The notes under the pieces: model-generated
The model's database searches: none
Told to the model about the DNA's origin: nothing
Seen by the model: the letters and a program-made list of their open reading frames with translations, nothing else
Origin: Acidaminobacterium chupaoyuni
GTDB taxonomy: Bacteria > Bacillota > Clostridia > Oscillospirales > Butyricicoccaceae
DNA: 64,000 bases
NCBI GenBank assembly: GCA_047936785.1
Contig: CP176394.1
Direction: 5' to 3' (one strand)
Made by a program: the position numbers and the translations under genes
Shown: in pieces, positions 25,370 to 34,176 of the stretch
Position numbering within the stretch: the stretch's first letter is position 1
Layout: every line of letters begins with the position of its first letter

Positions 25370-25454
25370 ATGCAGGGGTCCTTTCCATAGAGTGCATTTG
25401 AAGTATATCATATTCTTTTTCATATGGCGATAAAAAACAGGTGGTGAGCAAACA

Positions 25455-25931
25455 ATGGATAACCGAATAAACGGCCTGCTTTCGCTTTTGGGCGAAAAAC
25501 AGGAATGCCTGCGGCAGTGGTGCCTGCTCAGCGAAAAACTGATGGCTGCCGAGATCGACAGGATCACGCCGTGTTTAGAGCAGCGAAGCGAAGTGTTCCG
25601 GCGCGTGAAAGAGATCGACCGGCAGATCGGGCATCTGGCCGAAGAAGTGGAAGAAGCGCCGGCCGTGCTTTCTTTTTCGGCGGAATTTTCGGGCATATCG
25701 AATCGGCTGCGGCCGCTGCATGAGATGGCGGTGAGCGTGCAGGCGGATGTGAACCGCCTGCTGCGCATGGAACCGCAGGTCAAAGAACACCTCGAATCGA
25801 TCAGAGAAGGCCTGCTGGCCAAAATAGAAGACAGCGGGATCAATACCTCCGCCGCGGTAAACGGTTATCACCGCTGCGTCATGCTGGCGCAGAACGGAAA
25901 CCGGCCGGTCATCGAAGATAAAAAGCTGTGA
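25455..25931 (+). CDS. Second FlgN/FliT-like helical protein
   Basis: 158 residues, almost entirely helical and charged, with the same length as the flgN product encoded at 20108. It sits just before fliD, where FliT-type or FlgN-type chaperones are expected. No diagnostic motif; assignment rests on length, composition and place. AGGTGG precedes the ATG. A possible role is FliD chaperone. Confidence 0.65.
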   Translation: MDNRINGLLSLLGEKQECLRQWCLLSEKLMAAEIDRITPCLEQRSEVFRRVKEIDRQIGHLAEEVEEAPAVLSFSAEFSGISNRLRPLHEMAVSVQADVNRLLRMEPQVKEHLESIREGLLAKIEDSGINTSAAVNGYHRCVMLAQNGNRPVIEDKKL

Positions 25932-26012
25932 AGATCGCTCCGCACTATTTAAAAAAGGCTTCTTCATATAATAAATCAATATAGCAAGTTGTGCCGCAGG
26001 GGAGTGATGGTC

Positions 26013-28877
26013 TTGAATATCAACAGCTCAAATTATTATAGCGTCAGCGCCGCGACAAACAGCGGCATTTCCGGTTTGGCATCGGGCATGGATACGGAAT
26101 CCATGGTGAAAAAAATGCTTTCCGGAACCCAGAAGAAGATCGATCAGCAGGAAGCTTTGAAGCAGCAAACGCAGTGGAAGCAAGCCATCTATCAGGATGC
26201 AACAAAAGCGATCAACGCTTTTTATGGGAAATATTTTGACAGCAGCTACGGTTCGGCATTGGATACGAATTTCGCCGGCACCGATTTTTTTGACACCATG
26301 ATCTCAAAGGTCAAAGCGGGAAATTCCGTCAATGTCATCAGCGCGGGGCCCACGGCTCAGGCGGGGGATGTTCGCGTTTCCGTCAAAAGCCTTGCGTCGA
26401 AGACCAGGCTCGAGGCACAGAAGCTCATGAGTTTCGGCAGAACCATCGACGGCGCGGCCGTCATTTCAGAAGACATCATGAAAAATTTCAACAGGCAGCT
26501 GGTGCTGTCTGCGGATGGGCAGAAGATCAGCGTCGATCTCAACGGCATCAAAGACCAGACGGCCATGGCGGAAAAAATCAACGCGGCGTTTGCCGGCGCG
26601 GGCCTGGGCAGCCGGGTCGCGGCGAAGATCTTCGAGGGCAAGCTGCGTGTGATCGGGGCCGACCCTTCCATGCAACTGGCTGTTGACAGCGGTTCGACCG
26701 CATTGGCTCTTGAAATGACGGGCCTTGCGAATATTACGGCGACGGCTCTTGCGGGCATAGACGGCGCACCCGCGGGCAAGATGCTGCAAGGCGCCGATAT
26801 CAAGGAAGCCGCGGGCGTTTCTTTTGATCTGGCGCTCAACGGCGTGACCAAAACCATTGTGCTCAACCCCAAGGCCGATCCATCCGGCCTGATCTCGCTT
26901 TCGGCGGTGAAAGACGACCTGTCGCAGCAGATCGGAAAAGCTTTCGGCAGCTATGTTTCCGTCACGATGGATGAGCAGGCGGGGAAGCTGAAGCTTGCGT
27001 TGGGCGAAGGAACGGCCCTCGGGCAGGAACTGCGCATTACAGGCATCGATGTCGGCAAGCTGGGGTTTACCCCCGGCGCTTCCACGGCCATCGACGGCGG
27101 CACAAAGCTTAGCGAACTGGGGCTCGCCGGCAGCCGTTCTTCTTTCACGATCAACGGCGAGGCGTTCACTTTCGACCACAGCGTTACCCTTGGCGCGGTG
27201 ATGAAGCAGATCAACAGCAGCAGCGCCAATGTAAAGCTATCTTATTCTTCGCTTTCCGACAAGTTTGTTCTGGAAGCTGCGGAAACAGGCGCAAAATATG
27301 GCATTGAGATCACACAATCGGAAGGGAACCTGCTCAATGCCCTGTTTGGCGACACGGCCTTTCAGGCGCCGGCTTCTGTGGTGGGCAAGCTTTTCACAAC
27401 GGGGAAGATCAGCGGCAGCCAAGGCGGCCTTTCGGCCGGTTACAGCACCGCGTCGGCTTCGTTATCCATGACCGTAAACGAAAAAAAATATACCTTTACG
27501 CTGCCCGAAAAACAAGGGACCGTTTATGCAAAAGATACCATCGAATCGGCCTTCAACGCCTGGCTGAAAACCACCTTCGGCCAGCAGGCGGATGGCGCTG
27601 CCAATATCCTTTATGAAAACGGCAGCCTCACCATCGGCGACGGATACGCGGTCTCGTTTGAAAAAACGGCCGCGGATCTTGAAAACGCCCAGGCCGCCGA
27701 AACCGCGAAAAAAACCGATCTGGCCCTGGCCTTTGGTTTCAGCGTGGAGGCTTCCACCAATATCGCAGCCGATGATACCGCGGTGGCGGATATCCTGCAG
27801 CTGAAGAACACCGCCGTTTTCAACGCGGCGGGAACGACGCCCCAGACCCTGCGGGAAGTTCATACGATCAACGGATATGCCGTTGAAGCGGCCAACGGGC
27901 GGCTTTTGCTGAAGGCTCCCCCGGGGCAGACAACGGTGGATCTGAGCGCCGATGCCGCCATGCAGGAACTCTTCGGCGGCGCAGGCTTCACTTTTTCCGA
28001 TGGCGCGCCGGCGGCAAACAGCATCGCGGCCGGTAAAGATGCGCTGGTCAGCATGAACGGTGTGGATTTCACCCGCAGCGGCAATTCTTTTGTGGTGGAT
28101 GGCCTGACTTTAGAACTGACGAAAGAGGACAAGCTGGACGCCGCCACCGGGAAATATGAAGAAACGCTGATCGGAACGGGCCGTGATACGGATAAGATCG
28201 CCGCGGGCTTCAAATCGTTCGTTGCAGATTATAACACCATGCTGGATAAGCTGAACGGGTATCTCGATGAAGACCCGAATTACCGCAGCTATCAGCCGCT
28301 GACAGAAGAGCAGAAAAAAGAAATGAGCGAGCGCGAGATCGAGCTTTGGGAAAAAAAGGCCAAGCAGGGCCTTGTGCGCCGGGATACTTATCTGGCGGAT
28401 TTTGTTGCTCAAATGCGCGAAACCATGTATTCCAAGCCCGCCGGCGCGGCGGTGGCTTTATATAATATCGGCATCGGCACTTCGGGCTGGAACAAAAAAG
28501 GCAAGCTTTCTCTTGATGAAACGACCCTTCGCAGCGCGCTGTCGTCAAACATCGAAGATGTGAAGCGCCTGTTTACACAAGCCGCCGACGGCCTGGCCGC
28601 GCGCATCGGCGCCACGGTAAACGCCGCCGCGAAAACCAGTGTGGGTTCACCGGGCGCGCTGGTTCGCCTGGCGGGCGCCGAAGATTGGAGCGCAAACGCC
28701 AAGCAGAACACCTTTTATGAAAAGATCCAGACCATCGAATCGCGCCTGAGCGATCTCAAGGGAAAATATGAAAAAGAGCGGCAGCGATATTGGAACCAGT
28801 TTAACCAGATGGAATCTATCCTCGCCAACTATAACACACAGGGAAATATGATTACGCAGTATTTTTCGGGATCGTAA
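26013..28877 (+). CDS. fliD: Flagellar filament capping protein FliD
   Basis: 954 residues, much longer than the ~500 residues of well-studied FliD, through extra central domains. The N-terminus GISGLASGMDTESMVKKML is the FliD_N signature. The C-terminus holds the FliD_C coiled coil (SRLSDLKGKYEKERQRYWNQ, then MESILANYNTQGNMITQYF). Several flagellin_IN-like repeats occur between (for example RSSFTINGEAFTF...AVMKQINSS). It forms the cap under which flagellin polymerises. TTG at 26013 is preferred because GGGGAG is 9 bp upstream; ATG at 26007 is closer than ideal. Confidence 0.93.
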   Translation: MNINSSNYYSVSAATNSGISGLASGMDTESMVKKMLSGTQKKIDQQEALKQQTQWKQAIYQDATKAINAFYGKYFDSSYGSALDTNFAGTDFFDTMISKVKAGNSVNVISAGPTAQAGDVRVSVKSLASKTRLEAQKLMSFGRTIDGAAVISEDIMKNFNRQLVLSADGQKISVDLNGIKDQTAMAEKINAAFAGAGLGSRVAAKIFEGKLRVIGADPSMQLAVDSGSTALALEMTGLANITATALAGIDGAPAGKMLQGADIKEAAGVSFDLALNGVTKTIVLNPKADPSGLISLSAVKDDLSQQIGKAFGSYVSVTMDEQAGKLKLALGEGTALGQELRITGIDVGKLGFTPGASTAIDGGTKLSELGLAGSRSSFTINGEAFTFDHSVTLGAVMKQINSSSANVKLSYSSLSDKFVLEAAETGAKYGIEITQSEGNLLNALFGDTAFQAPASVVGKLFTTGKISGSQGGLSAGYSTASASLSMTVNEKKYTFTLPEKQGTVYAKDTIESAFNAWLKTTFGQQADGAANILYENGSLTIGDGYAVSFEKTAADLENAQAAETAKKTDLALAFGFSVEASTNIAADDTAVADILQLKNTAVFNAAGTTPQTLREVHTINGYAVEAANGRLLLKAPPGQTTVDLSADAAMQELFGGAGFTFSDGAPAANSIAAGKDALVSMNGVDFTRSGNSFVVDGLTLELTKEDKLDAATGKYEETLIGTGRDTDKIAAGFKSFVADYNTMLDKLNGYLDEDPNYRSYQPLTEEQKKEMSEREIELWEKKAKQGLVRRDTYLADFVAQMRETMYSKPAGAAVALYNIGIGTSGWNKKGKLSLDETTLRSALSSNIEDVKRLFTQAADGLAARIGATVNAAAKTSVGSPGALVRLAGAEDWSANAKQNTFYEKIQTIESRLSDLKGKYEKERQRYWNQFNQMESILANYNTQGNMITQYFSGS

Positions 28878-28905
28878 CCTGAAACCGACAGGATGGTGAA
28901 TTATT

Positions 28906-29298
28906 GTGAAGAACAATCCGTATCAGGCATACCGGCAGCAATCTGTTATGACCATGACTTCAGGGGAACTTTTGATCGCTTTATATGATGGGATCTTGAA
29001 ACAGCTTCATATCGCGCAATCGGCGTTTCAACGCCATGATATCGCGGAAATCAACCACAGCCTGCAAAAAGCGCAGTGCATGATCGGGCATTTAGACAGC
29101 ACTTTGGATGATAACTATGAAATTTCATCGAATCTTCACGCGCTGTATGATTATTTTCTCAATGTGATATGCGGGGCAAACCTCAAAAAAGACCCGGCCG
29201 GGCTGGAGGATGTGGTGGAAATGATCGCCGAACTGAGAAGCACCTATATGCAGGCGGATCGGTTATCCAGAACAGAGGCCGCGGCCACTGCCGAGTAA
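28906..29298 (+). CDS. fliS: Flagellar export chaperone FliS
   Basis: 130 residues. NPYQAYRQQSVMTMTSGELLIALYDG near the N-terminus is the FliS signature, and the helical bundle extends to LEDVVEMIAELRSTYMQA. FliS binds the flagellin C-terminus and can also interact with FliW. GTG start with AGGATGG upstream, 28 bp after fliD. Confidence 0.95.
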   Translation: MKNNPYQAYRQQSVMTMTSGELLIALYDGILKQLHIAQSAFQRHDIAEINHSLQKAQCMIGHLDSTLDDNYEISSNLHALYDYFLNVICGANLKKDPAGLEDVVEMIAELRSTYMQADRLSRTEAAATAE

Positions 29299-29315
29299 GA
29301 AAGGAGAAATGACTT

Positions 29316-29675
29316 TTGTTTTTCAATGACAGTTCGTTTAAAACAATGGAAGCCGGCGTTCAGCTGGCGCAATTGCAGCAGAAACTCAACACCCAGAATA
29401 TCGCGAACCTCGAAACGCCCGGGTATAAATCGAAAAGCCTGGTGTTTCGCGATCTGCTGAAAGAAGAGACAAAAGGAAAGCGGGAAATCACCGCTGTGCA
29501 GGCGTCTGTGGTGCAAGATGAATCCGCTTCCATACGGCCGGATGGCAATAATGTGGATTATGAAGCGGAAAGTGTGGCGCTTTATAAATCTTATGTGCAG
29601 CATACGATGCTGCTCAGCAAGATCAAGGGCTCTTTTGAAAATTACGGGTATGTTCTCAACAGTAGCATGAAATAG
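29316..29675 (+). CDS. flgB: Flagellar basal-body rod protein FlgB
   Basis: 119 residues. The rod-protein motif NTQNIANLETPGYKSKSLVF lies near residues 27-46. FlgB forms the proximal rod with FlgC. TTG start with AAGGAGAAA upstream; no nearby ATG fits. It directly follows fliS and precedes flgC; the usual next gene fliE is not in this window. Confidence 0.93.
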   Translation: MFFNDSSFKTMEAGVQLAQLQQKLNTQNIANLETPGYKSKSLVFRDLLKEETKGKREITAVQASVVQDESASIRPDGNNVDYEAESVALYKSYVQHTMLLSKIKGSFENYGYVLNSSMK

Positions 29676-29688
29676 GGGGGAAATAAAA

Positions 29689-30111
29689 ATGGCACTGCTT
29701 ACTTCTTTGGATGTTGCGGGTTCCGCCCTGACGGCAGAGCGTTACCGCACGGATGTCATCATGCAGAATATTGCAAACGCCAAAACGACTGTTACGGAAA
29801 ACGGCGAGCCGTATCGCCGCAAACAGGTCGTGTTCGAAGAACGGCCGCTCACTTTTCGTGAAGCGCTGGGCAATGCGCGGGCCGGAGGCGTTAAGATCGC
29901 CGAAGTGGTGGAAAGCCAGCGCGAATTCAACCGGGTCTATGATCCCACCCATCCTCAGGCGGATGCGGCGGGGTATGTGAATTACCCGAATGTAAACACA
30001 ACAGAGGAAATGATCGACCTGATGGCGGCCAGCAACGCTTATGAGGCGAACCTCACGGCGCTTTCGGTCGTGAAGGCGACCATTGCCAAAACACTTGAAC
30101 TCGGGAAGTAA
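29689..30111 (+). CDS. flgC: Flagellar basal-body rod protein FlgC
   Basis: 140 residues. The N-terminal motif RTDVIMQNIANAKTTVTENG and the C-terminal YPNVNTTEEMIDLMAASNAYEAN match FlgC. AGGGGGG precedes the ATG. It ends the structural genes here; a chemoreceptor gene follows 38 bp downstream. Confidence 0.95.
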   Translation: MALLTSLDVAGSALTAERYRTDVIMQNIANAKTTVTENGEPYRRKQVVFEERPLTFREALGNARAGGVKIAEVVESQREFNRVYDPTHPQADAAGYVNYPNVNTTEEMIDLMAASNAYEANLTALSVVKATIAKTLELGK

Positions 30112-30149
30112 TTCTTTCTTTATTTAAAAAAGGGAATGGGGAAGCAATC

Positions 30150-31925
30150 ATGAAAAATCTTAAAGTCAGCCGAAAACTCTTAGTGTCTTTCGGTGTTATC
30201 CTTCTGCTGATGGTTTTGACCATCGGCATCGGAATCATCGGCATGCGCAACATCCATGTGCAGACGGAGCTGTTTGCAGAAGAGACCCTGCCCAATGTAA
30301 ACGGGGTGTGGAACATCAGAGAGAACCTGACCTCTGTGCAGAGATATGTTCTTCTGGCGCTGGAAACCGATAATGATACCGAGATCCGCTCTTATTTAGA
30401 TCAGGCCAACACGGAAAGCGAAGAGACCAACAAGATCTTTGAAGAGTTTCTCAAAACAACACAGGCGACCAAAGAACAGCTGGATTCGCTGAAAAGCACT
30501 TCGGCCACCGTTGGTTCGGCCCGAGAAGAAATTGGGAAATTGCTTTTGAAAAACACCGAAGAAGACAACAAGAAGGCCATGAAGGTGTTTAACGATACCT
30601 ACAAGCCGGCGGCAGATAAGGCCGATGAAGAGATGGAAGCCATTGCGCAGAGCCAGTTTGCGCTCAGCCAGGCGCAGGCGGATTCCGCTGAAAAAAGCTT
30701 TAGCGCCGCACTGACCGCGCTGATCGCCGCCACGGCTGCGGCGCTGCTCATCGCAATCTTCCTCATCATCCGCCTTACCCGCTATATCATGACCCCGCTG
30801 CGTGAGATCGAAAGCGCCGTCAAAGAACTGGCAAACGGCAATCTCGACACGGAAGTGGCTTATGAAAGCAAGGATGAATTCGGCAACGCCTGCGAGAACA
30901 TGCGCGTGACGATGAAAGGTTTAAGACGCATTATCAACGAAATTTCCGATAATATGGCTTCGATGGAGCACGGCGATTTCACCATCGAGCCGTCGATGAC
31001 CTTCCCCGGCGCTTTCTCGAAAATCGAAGTGTCCATGGGCAATTTCATCAGCCATATCAATGAGGTGCTTCTTGAGATCACCGAAGCGGCCGAACAGGTC
31101 AACGGCGGCGTCGAGCAGGTATCCAGCGGGGCGCAGGCGCTGGCGCAGGGCGCCACGGAACAGGCAAGCTCTGTGCAGGAACTGGCCGCCACCATCAATG
31201 AGATCTCTTCTCAGATCGGTGAAAACGCCAAAAATGCCCGCGCTGCCCGCCAAAAGGTTGCGGGTGTTGGGGAAGAGACCCACCAGAGTAACCAGAAGAT
31301 GACGAACATGGTCGCCGCCATGGGTGAAATCAGCCAGAGCTCCCACGAAATCGGCAAGATCATCAAAATCATTGAAAACATCGCCTTCCAAACGAATATT
31401 CTGGCGCTGAACGCGGCGGTGGAAGCGGCGCGTGCCGGTGCGGCGGGCAAAGGCTTTGCCGTTGTGGCGGATGAAGTCAGAAACCTGGCGATCAAATCTT
31501 CTGAAGCATCGAAAAACACCTCGCTTCTGATCGATTCTTCTTTGAAAGCGGTGGAAAACGGAAGCAGGATCGCCGATGAAACGGCAGCTGCGCTTTCTTC
31601 CACGGTGGAAGGAATGAATGAAGTGGCCGGTTTGATCGACAGGATCTCGAATGCTTCCACACAGCAGGCAGAGGCCATCGGCCAGATCACGGTGGGCATC
31701 GATCAGATCTCCACGGTGGTGCAGACAAACTCCGCAACATCCGAAGAAAGCGCAGCGGCAAGCGAAGAATTGTCTGCGCAGTCGCAGACGCTCAAGAACC
31801 TGGCCAGCGAATTTGAGCTTCGCAGAGGGGAAGAAACCTTTAAAAGGGAACCTTCTTTCGCGGCCCCCGCTGCGGAAGAGACCGTAAGCGTCGGTTCTTT
31901 TGAAAACTGCGTATCAAAATATTGA
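30150..31925 (+). CDS. Methyl-accepting chemotaxis protein
   Basis: 591 residues. Two membrane spans (about 10-31 and 187-209) bracket a ~155-residue extracellular four-helix-bundle sensor. A HAMP domain follows (PLREIESAVKELANGNLDTE), then the signalling domain with the hairpin tip FQTNILALNAAVEAAR near residue 413. No C-terminal CheR-binding pentapeptide is visible; the tail is SFENCVSKY. Its promoter-proximal neighbours are flagellar rod genes, so it is probably co-transcribed with them. Ligand unknown. Confidence 0.95.
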   Translation: MKNLKVSRKLLVSFGVILLLMVLTIGIGIIGMRNIHVQTELFAEETLPNVNGVWNIRENLTSVQRYVLLALETDNDTEIRSYLDQANTESEETNKIFEEFLKTTQATKEQLDSLKSTSATVGSAREEIGKLLLKNTEEDNKKAMKVFNDTYKPAADKADEEMEAIAQSQFALSQAQADSAEKSFSAALTALIAATAAALLIAIFLIIRLTRYIMTPLREIESAVKELANGNLDTEVAYESKDEFGNACENMRVTMKGLRRIINEISDNMASMEHGDFTIEPSMTFPGAFSKIEVSMGNFISHINEVLLEITEAAEQVNGGVEQVSSGAQALAQGATEQASSVQELAATINEISSQIGENAKNARAARQKVAGVGEETHQSNQKMTNMVAAMGEISQSSHEIGKIIKIIENIAFQTNILALNAAVEAARAGAAGKGFAVVADEVRNLAIKSSEASKNTSLLIDSSLKAVENGSRIADETAAALSSTVEGMNEVAGLIDRISNASTQQAEAIGQITVGIDQISTVVQTNSATSEESAAASEELSAQSQTLKNLASEFELRRGEETFKREPSFAAPAAEETVSVGSFENCVSKY

Positions 31926-31944
31926 TCGGTAAAAAACTTTCATC

Positions 31945-31990
31945 CTGTGCCGGGGCGGGCAAAACCGCCGCCGGCACAGTTCTTTTTTGA
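31945..31990 (+). terminator. Terminator after the first chemoreceptor gene
   Basis: CTGTGCCGG (31945-31953) pairs with CCGGCACAG (31971-31979), with further pairing inside, followed by TTCTTTTTTG. Confidence 0.85.
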
Positions 31991-31993
31991 TAA

Positions 31994-32047
31994 CAAACAA
32001 CCCCCCGATGCGCGCAAAATAAAAGCGCCGCATCGGGGGGTTGTTTG
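31994..32047. terminator. Perfect 19-bp hairpin between converging transcripts
   Basis: CAAACAACCCCCCGATGCG (31994-32012) and its exact complement (32029-32047) enclose a 16-nt loop. Three hairpins in a row separate the chemoreceptor and cheB genes; this central one probably stops transcription from either side. Confidence 0.65.
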
Positions 32048-32128
32048 AGGGGGCGTGGCAGCTGATGATGTGCCTGTGTTTTCCGCGGGGCCGTAAAGGG
32101 CTTCGCAAAAGCTTTTTTGCCAGAGACA

Positions 32129-32177
32129 ATGCGGCAGGGCCGCCGCTCGGTAAATACGAACGGCGGCCCTGCCGCAT
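32129..32177 (-). terminator. Perfect 17-bp hairpin at the end of the cheA-cheR-cheB operon
   Basis: ATGCGGCAGGGCCGCCG (32129-32145) and its complement (32161-32177) lie 7 bp after the cheB stop on the minus strand. The following T-run is weak (TTGTCTC), so it may act as a stabilising 3' structure. Confidence 0.6.
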
Positions 32178-32183
32178 CGGCTT

Positions 32184-33221
32184 CTATTTGCCGGGATTCT
32201 TTTTCAGATAATAGATCAGCTCGTCGCCGATTTGATCCAGCGGCAGCTGGCGGGAAATCGCCTTGAGCTTATAGGCTTCCATGGGCATGCCGTAAACCAC
32301 GCAGCTGTCTTTATCCTGCCCGATGGTATAACAGCCCATATCGTGCATCAGTTTGATGCCGCGTGCGCCGTCGGAACCCATTCCCGTTAAAATAACGCCG
32401 ATGGCGTTTTTGCCGGCCGCCTTAGCCACCGATTCGAACAAAACATCCACCGAAGGGCAATGGCCGCTGACTTTGGCGCCCGGCTGGCTGCGGATATAAT
32501 AACCGGCGGCGTCTTTTTTGAGGGTCATGTGGAATTCGCCGGCGGCAAGAATGATCTGCCCCTGGCTCACCCGATCGAGGTCGCAAGCTTCTTTGACCTG
32601 CATTTTGCAGATGCGGTTCAGCCTTTGGGCATACAGCGCGGTGAAGTTCGCCGGCATATGCTGAACGATCACGATGCCCGGGGTCGTGGCGGGAAGGTCT
32701 TTGACCACCTCGATGATGGCTTCCGTTCCCCCCGTTGAAGCGCCGATGGCGATCAGAGAATCTTTGCCGGCGTTCATCGTGGTCAGGCGCGAGATCAAAG
32801 ATCCGCCGGCGGCGGATGTGGGCTTGCGGCGGACTTTGGCTTTGGCCGCGATCTTGATTTTTCCCTGCAGATCCTGAAAAAACACATTCAGCGCATTGGG
32901 CTCGCCGGAAACGGGCTTTTTCACAAAATCGACGGCGCCGGCATCCAGCGCATCCAGCGCGTTGATGGGAAGCGAGCTTACCACCACCACCGGAATGGGG
33001 CGGGCGGGGATCAGCGTTTTCAAAAAATCGATGCCGCTGACCCCCGGCATTTCAACATCCAATGTAATGACATCGGGGCGCAGGGCTTCGATCATGCGGC
33101 CCGCTTCCGCGGTATCGGCCGCGCAGCCCACCACGGTGATATCTTTATCTTCGCTTAATTTCAGCAGCAGCTTCGTGCGAAACAAAATGGAATCGTCTAC
33201 AACAAGAACACGAATCGACAT
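32184..33221 (-). CDS. cheB: Chemotaxis methylesterase CheB
   Basis: 345 residues. An N-terminal receiver domain (VLVVDDSILFRTKL, ITLDVEMPG with the phosphorylated aspartate) is followed by the methylesterase domain with catalytic serine in IGASTGGTEA, histidine in VIVQHMPANF and aspartate in LTGMGSDGARG. CheB demethylates and deamidates chemoreceptors for adaptation. The start at 33221 has AAGGAGG upstream. Last gene of cheA-cheR-cheB. Confidence 0.97.
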   Translation of the reverse strand: MSIRVLVVDDSILFRTKLLLKLSEDKDITVVGCAADTAEAGRMIEALRPDVITLDVEMPGVSGIDFLKTLIPARPIPVVVVSSLPINALDALDAGAVDFVKKPVSGEPNALNVFFQDLQGKIKIAAKAKVRRKPTSAAGGSLISRLTTMNAGKDSLIAIGASTGGTEAIIEVVKDLPATTPGIVIVQHMPANFTALYAQRLNRICKMQVKEACDLDRVSQGQIILAAGEFHMTLKKDAAGYYIRSQPGAKVSGHCPSVDVLFESVAKAAGKNAIGVILTGMGSDGARGIKLMHDMGCYTIGQDKDSCVVYGMPMEAYKLKAISRQLPLDQIGDELIYYLKKNPGK

Positions 33222-33281
33222 CGGGGCACCTCCTTGAACCGAACAGATCTCAAAGTTTTTCACGGCGGCAGGTTCGGGCCG

Positions 33282-34127
33282 TCATCGCCGGGGCTCCGCC
33301 TTTTGATATACCGCGGTTTTCAGGCAGACATAATCGGAAGTTCGTTTATCGATCGATTCGGAATGCCCGATGAACAGATAGCCGCCCGGCGCGGTGGCCC
33401 GATAAAATTTATCGATCAGCTTCTGCGTGGTGGCCGCGTCAAAATAGATCATTACATTCCGGCAGAAAATGATATCAAAAGGTTTTTTGTAAACGAAAGG
33501 ATCCATCAGGTTGAAGGTGCGGAAAACGACCTCTTTTTTGATGGAGGGCAAGACCTGAAAATCGCCGTTCGGCAGCAGTGAAAAATACTTTTTCTTCCAT
33601 TGCGGCGGCAGACCCTCCAGATTGCTGGCGGGGTAGATCGCCTCTTTGGCCTTGCTGAGCACATTCGTTGAAATATCCGTGGCCAGAATGGTGGTATCCC
33701 AGCCCGCTTTCCGCGACCCGAAATATTGATCGATGGCCATGGCGATGTTATAGGGTTCCTGCCCCGAAGAACAGCCCGCGCTCCAGATGCGCAGATCTTT
33801 GCTGCGCCGGTTTTCAAGAAAAGGCAGCGCGGTCTGCATCAGAAAATCAAAGTGATCGGTTTCACGGGCAAAATAAGAATAATTCGTCGTTATTTTATTC
33901 AGAAAGGTATGCATCTCTTCGCCGGATCGATCTGAAAACAGAAAATTCATATACTCCGAAAAAGTGGTCATGTTTTTTGCTTTCAGGGTGTTTGACAGGC
34001 GGCCTTCGATCAGCCCGCGCTTTTTCGTCAAATCGATCCCATACATTTTATAAACGAAAGAAATCAAATCTCGAAACTCACGATCGGTGATTTGAATCAA
34101 AGTGCCGCTGCTTTGTTCCGGCATCAT
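33282..34127 (-). CDS. cheR: Chemotaxis methyltransferase CheR
   Basis: 281 residues. The N-terminal helical domain is followed by the S-adenosylmethionine-binding domain with IWSAGCSSGQEPYNIAM, and FDIIFCRNVMIYFD near the C-terminal third. It methylates receptor glutamates. AAAGGAG lies 8 bp upstream of the first of two tandem ATGs. It follows cheA by 49 bp. Confidence 0.96.
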   Translation of the reverse strand: MMPEQSSGTLIQITDREFRDLISFVYKMYGIDLTKKRGLIEGRLSNTLKAKNMTTFSEYMNFLFSDRSGEEMHTFLNKITTNYSYFARETDHFDFLMQTALPFLENRRSKDLRIWSAGCSSGQEPYNIAMAIDQYFGSRKAGWDTTILATDISTNVLSKAKEAIYPASNLEGLPPQWKKKYFSLLPNGDFQVLPSIKKEVVFRTFNLMDPFVYKKPFDIIFCRNVMIYFDAATTQKLIDKFYRATAPGGYLFIGHSESIDKRTSDYVCLKTAVYQKAEPRR

Positions 34128-34176
34128 AGTGAATCTCCTTTTGGTGGAATGCGCATGCTCACGCCGGCGCGGAAAA

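Noticed and set aside
25407..25433. Sigma-28 promoter upstream of the second FlgN-like gene (GGCGATAA).
   Set aside because: The -10 match is good but the -35 position reads ATCA, so support is weak.
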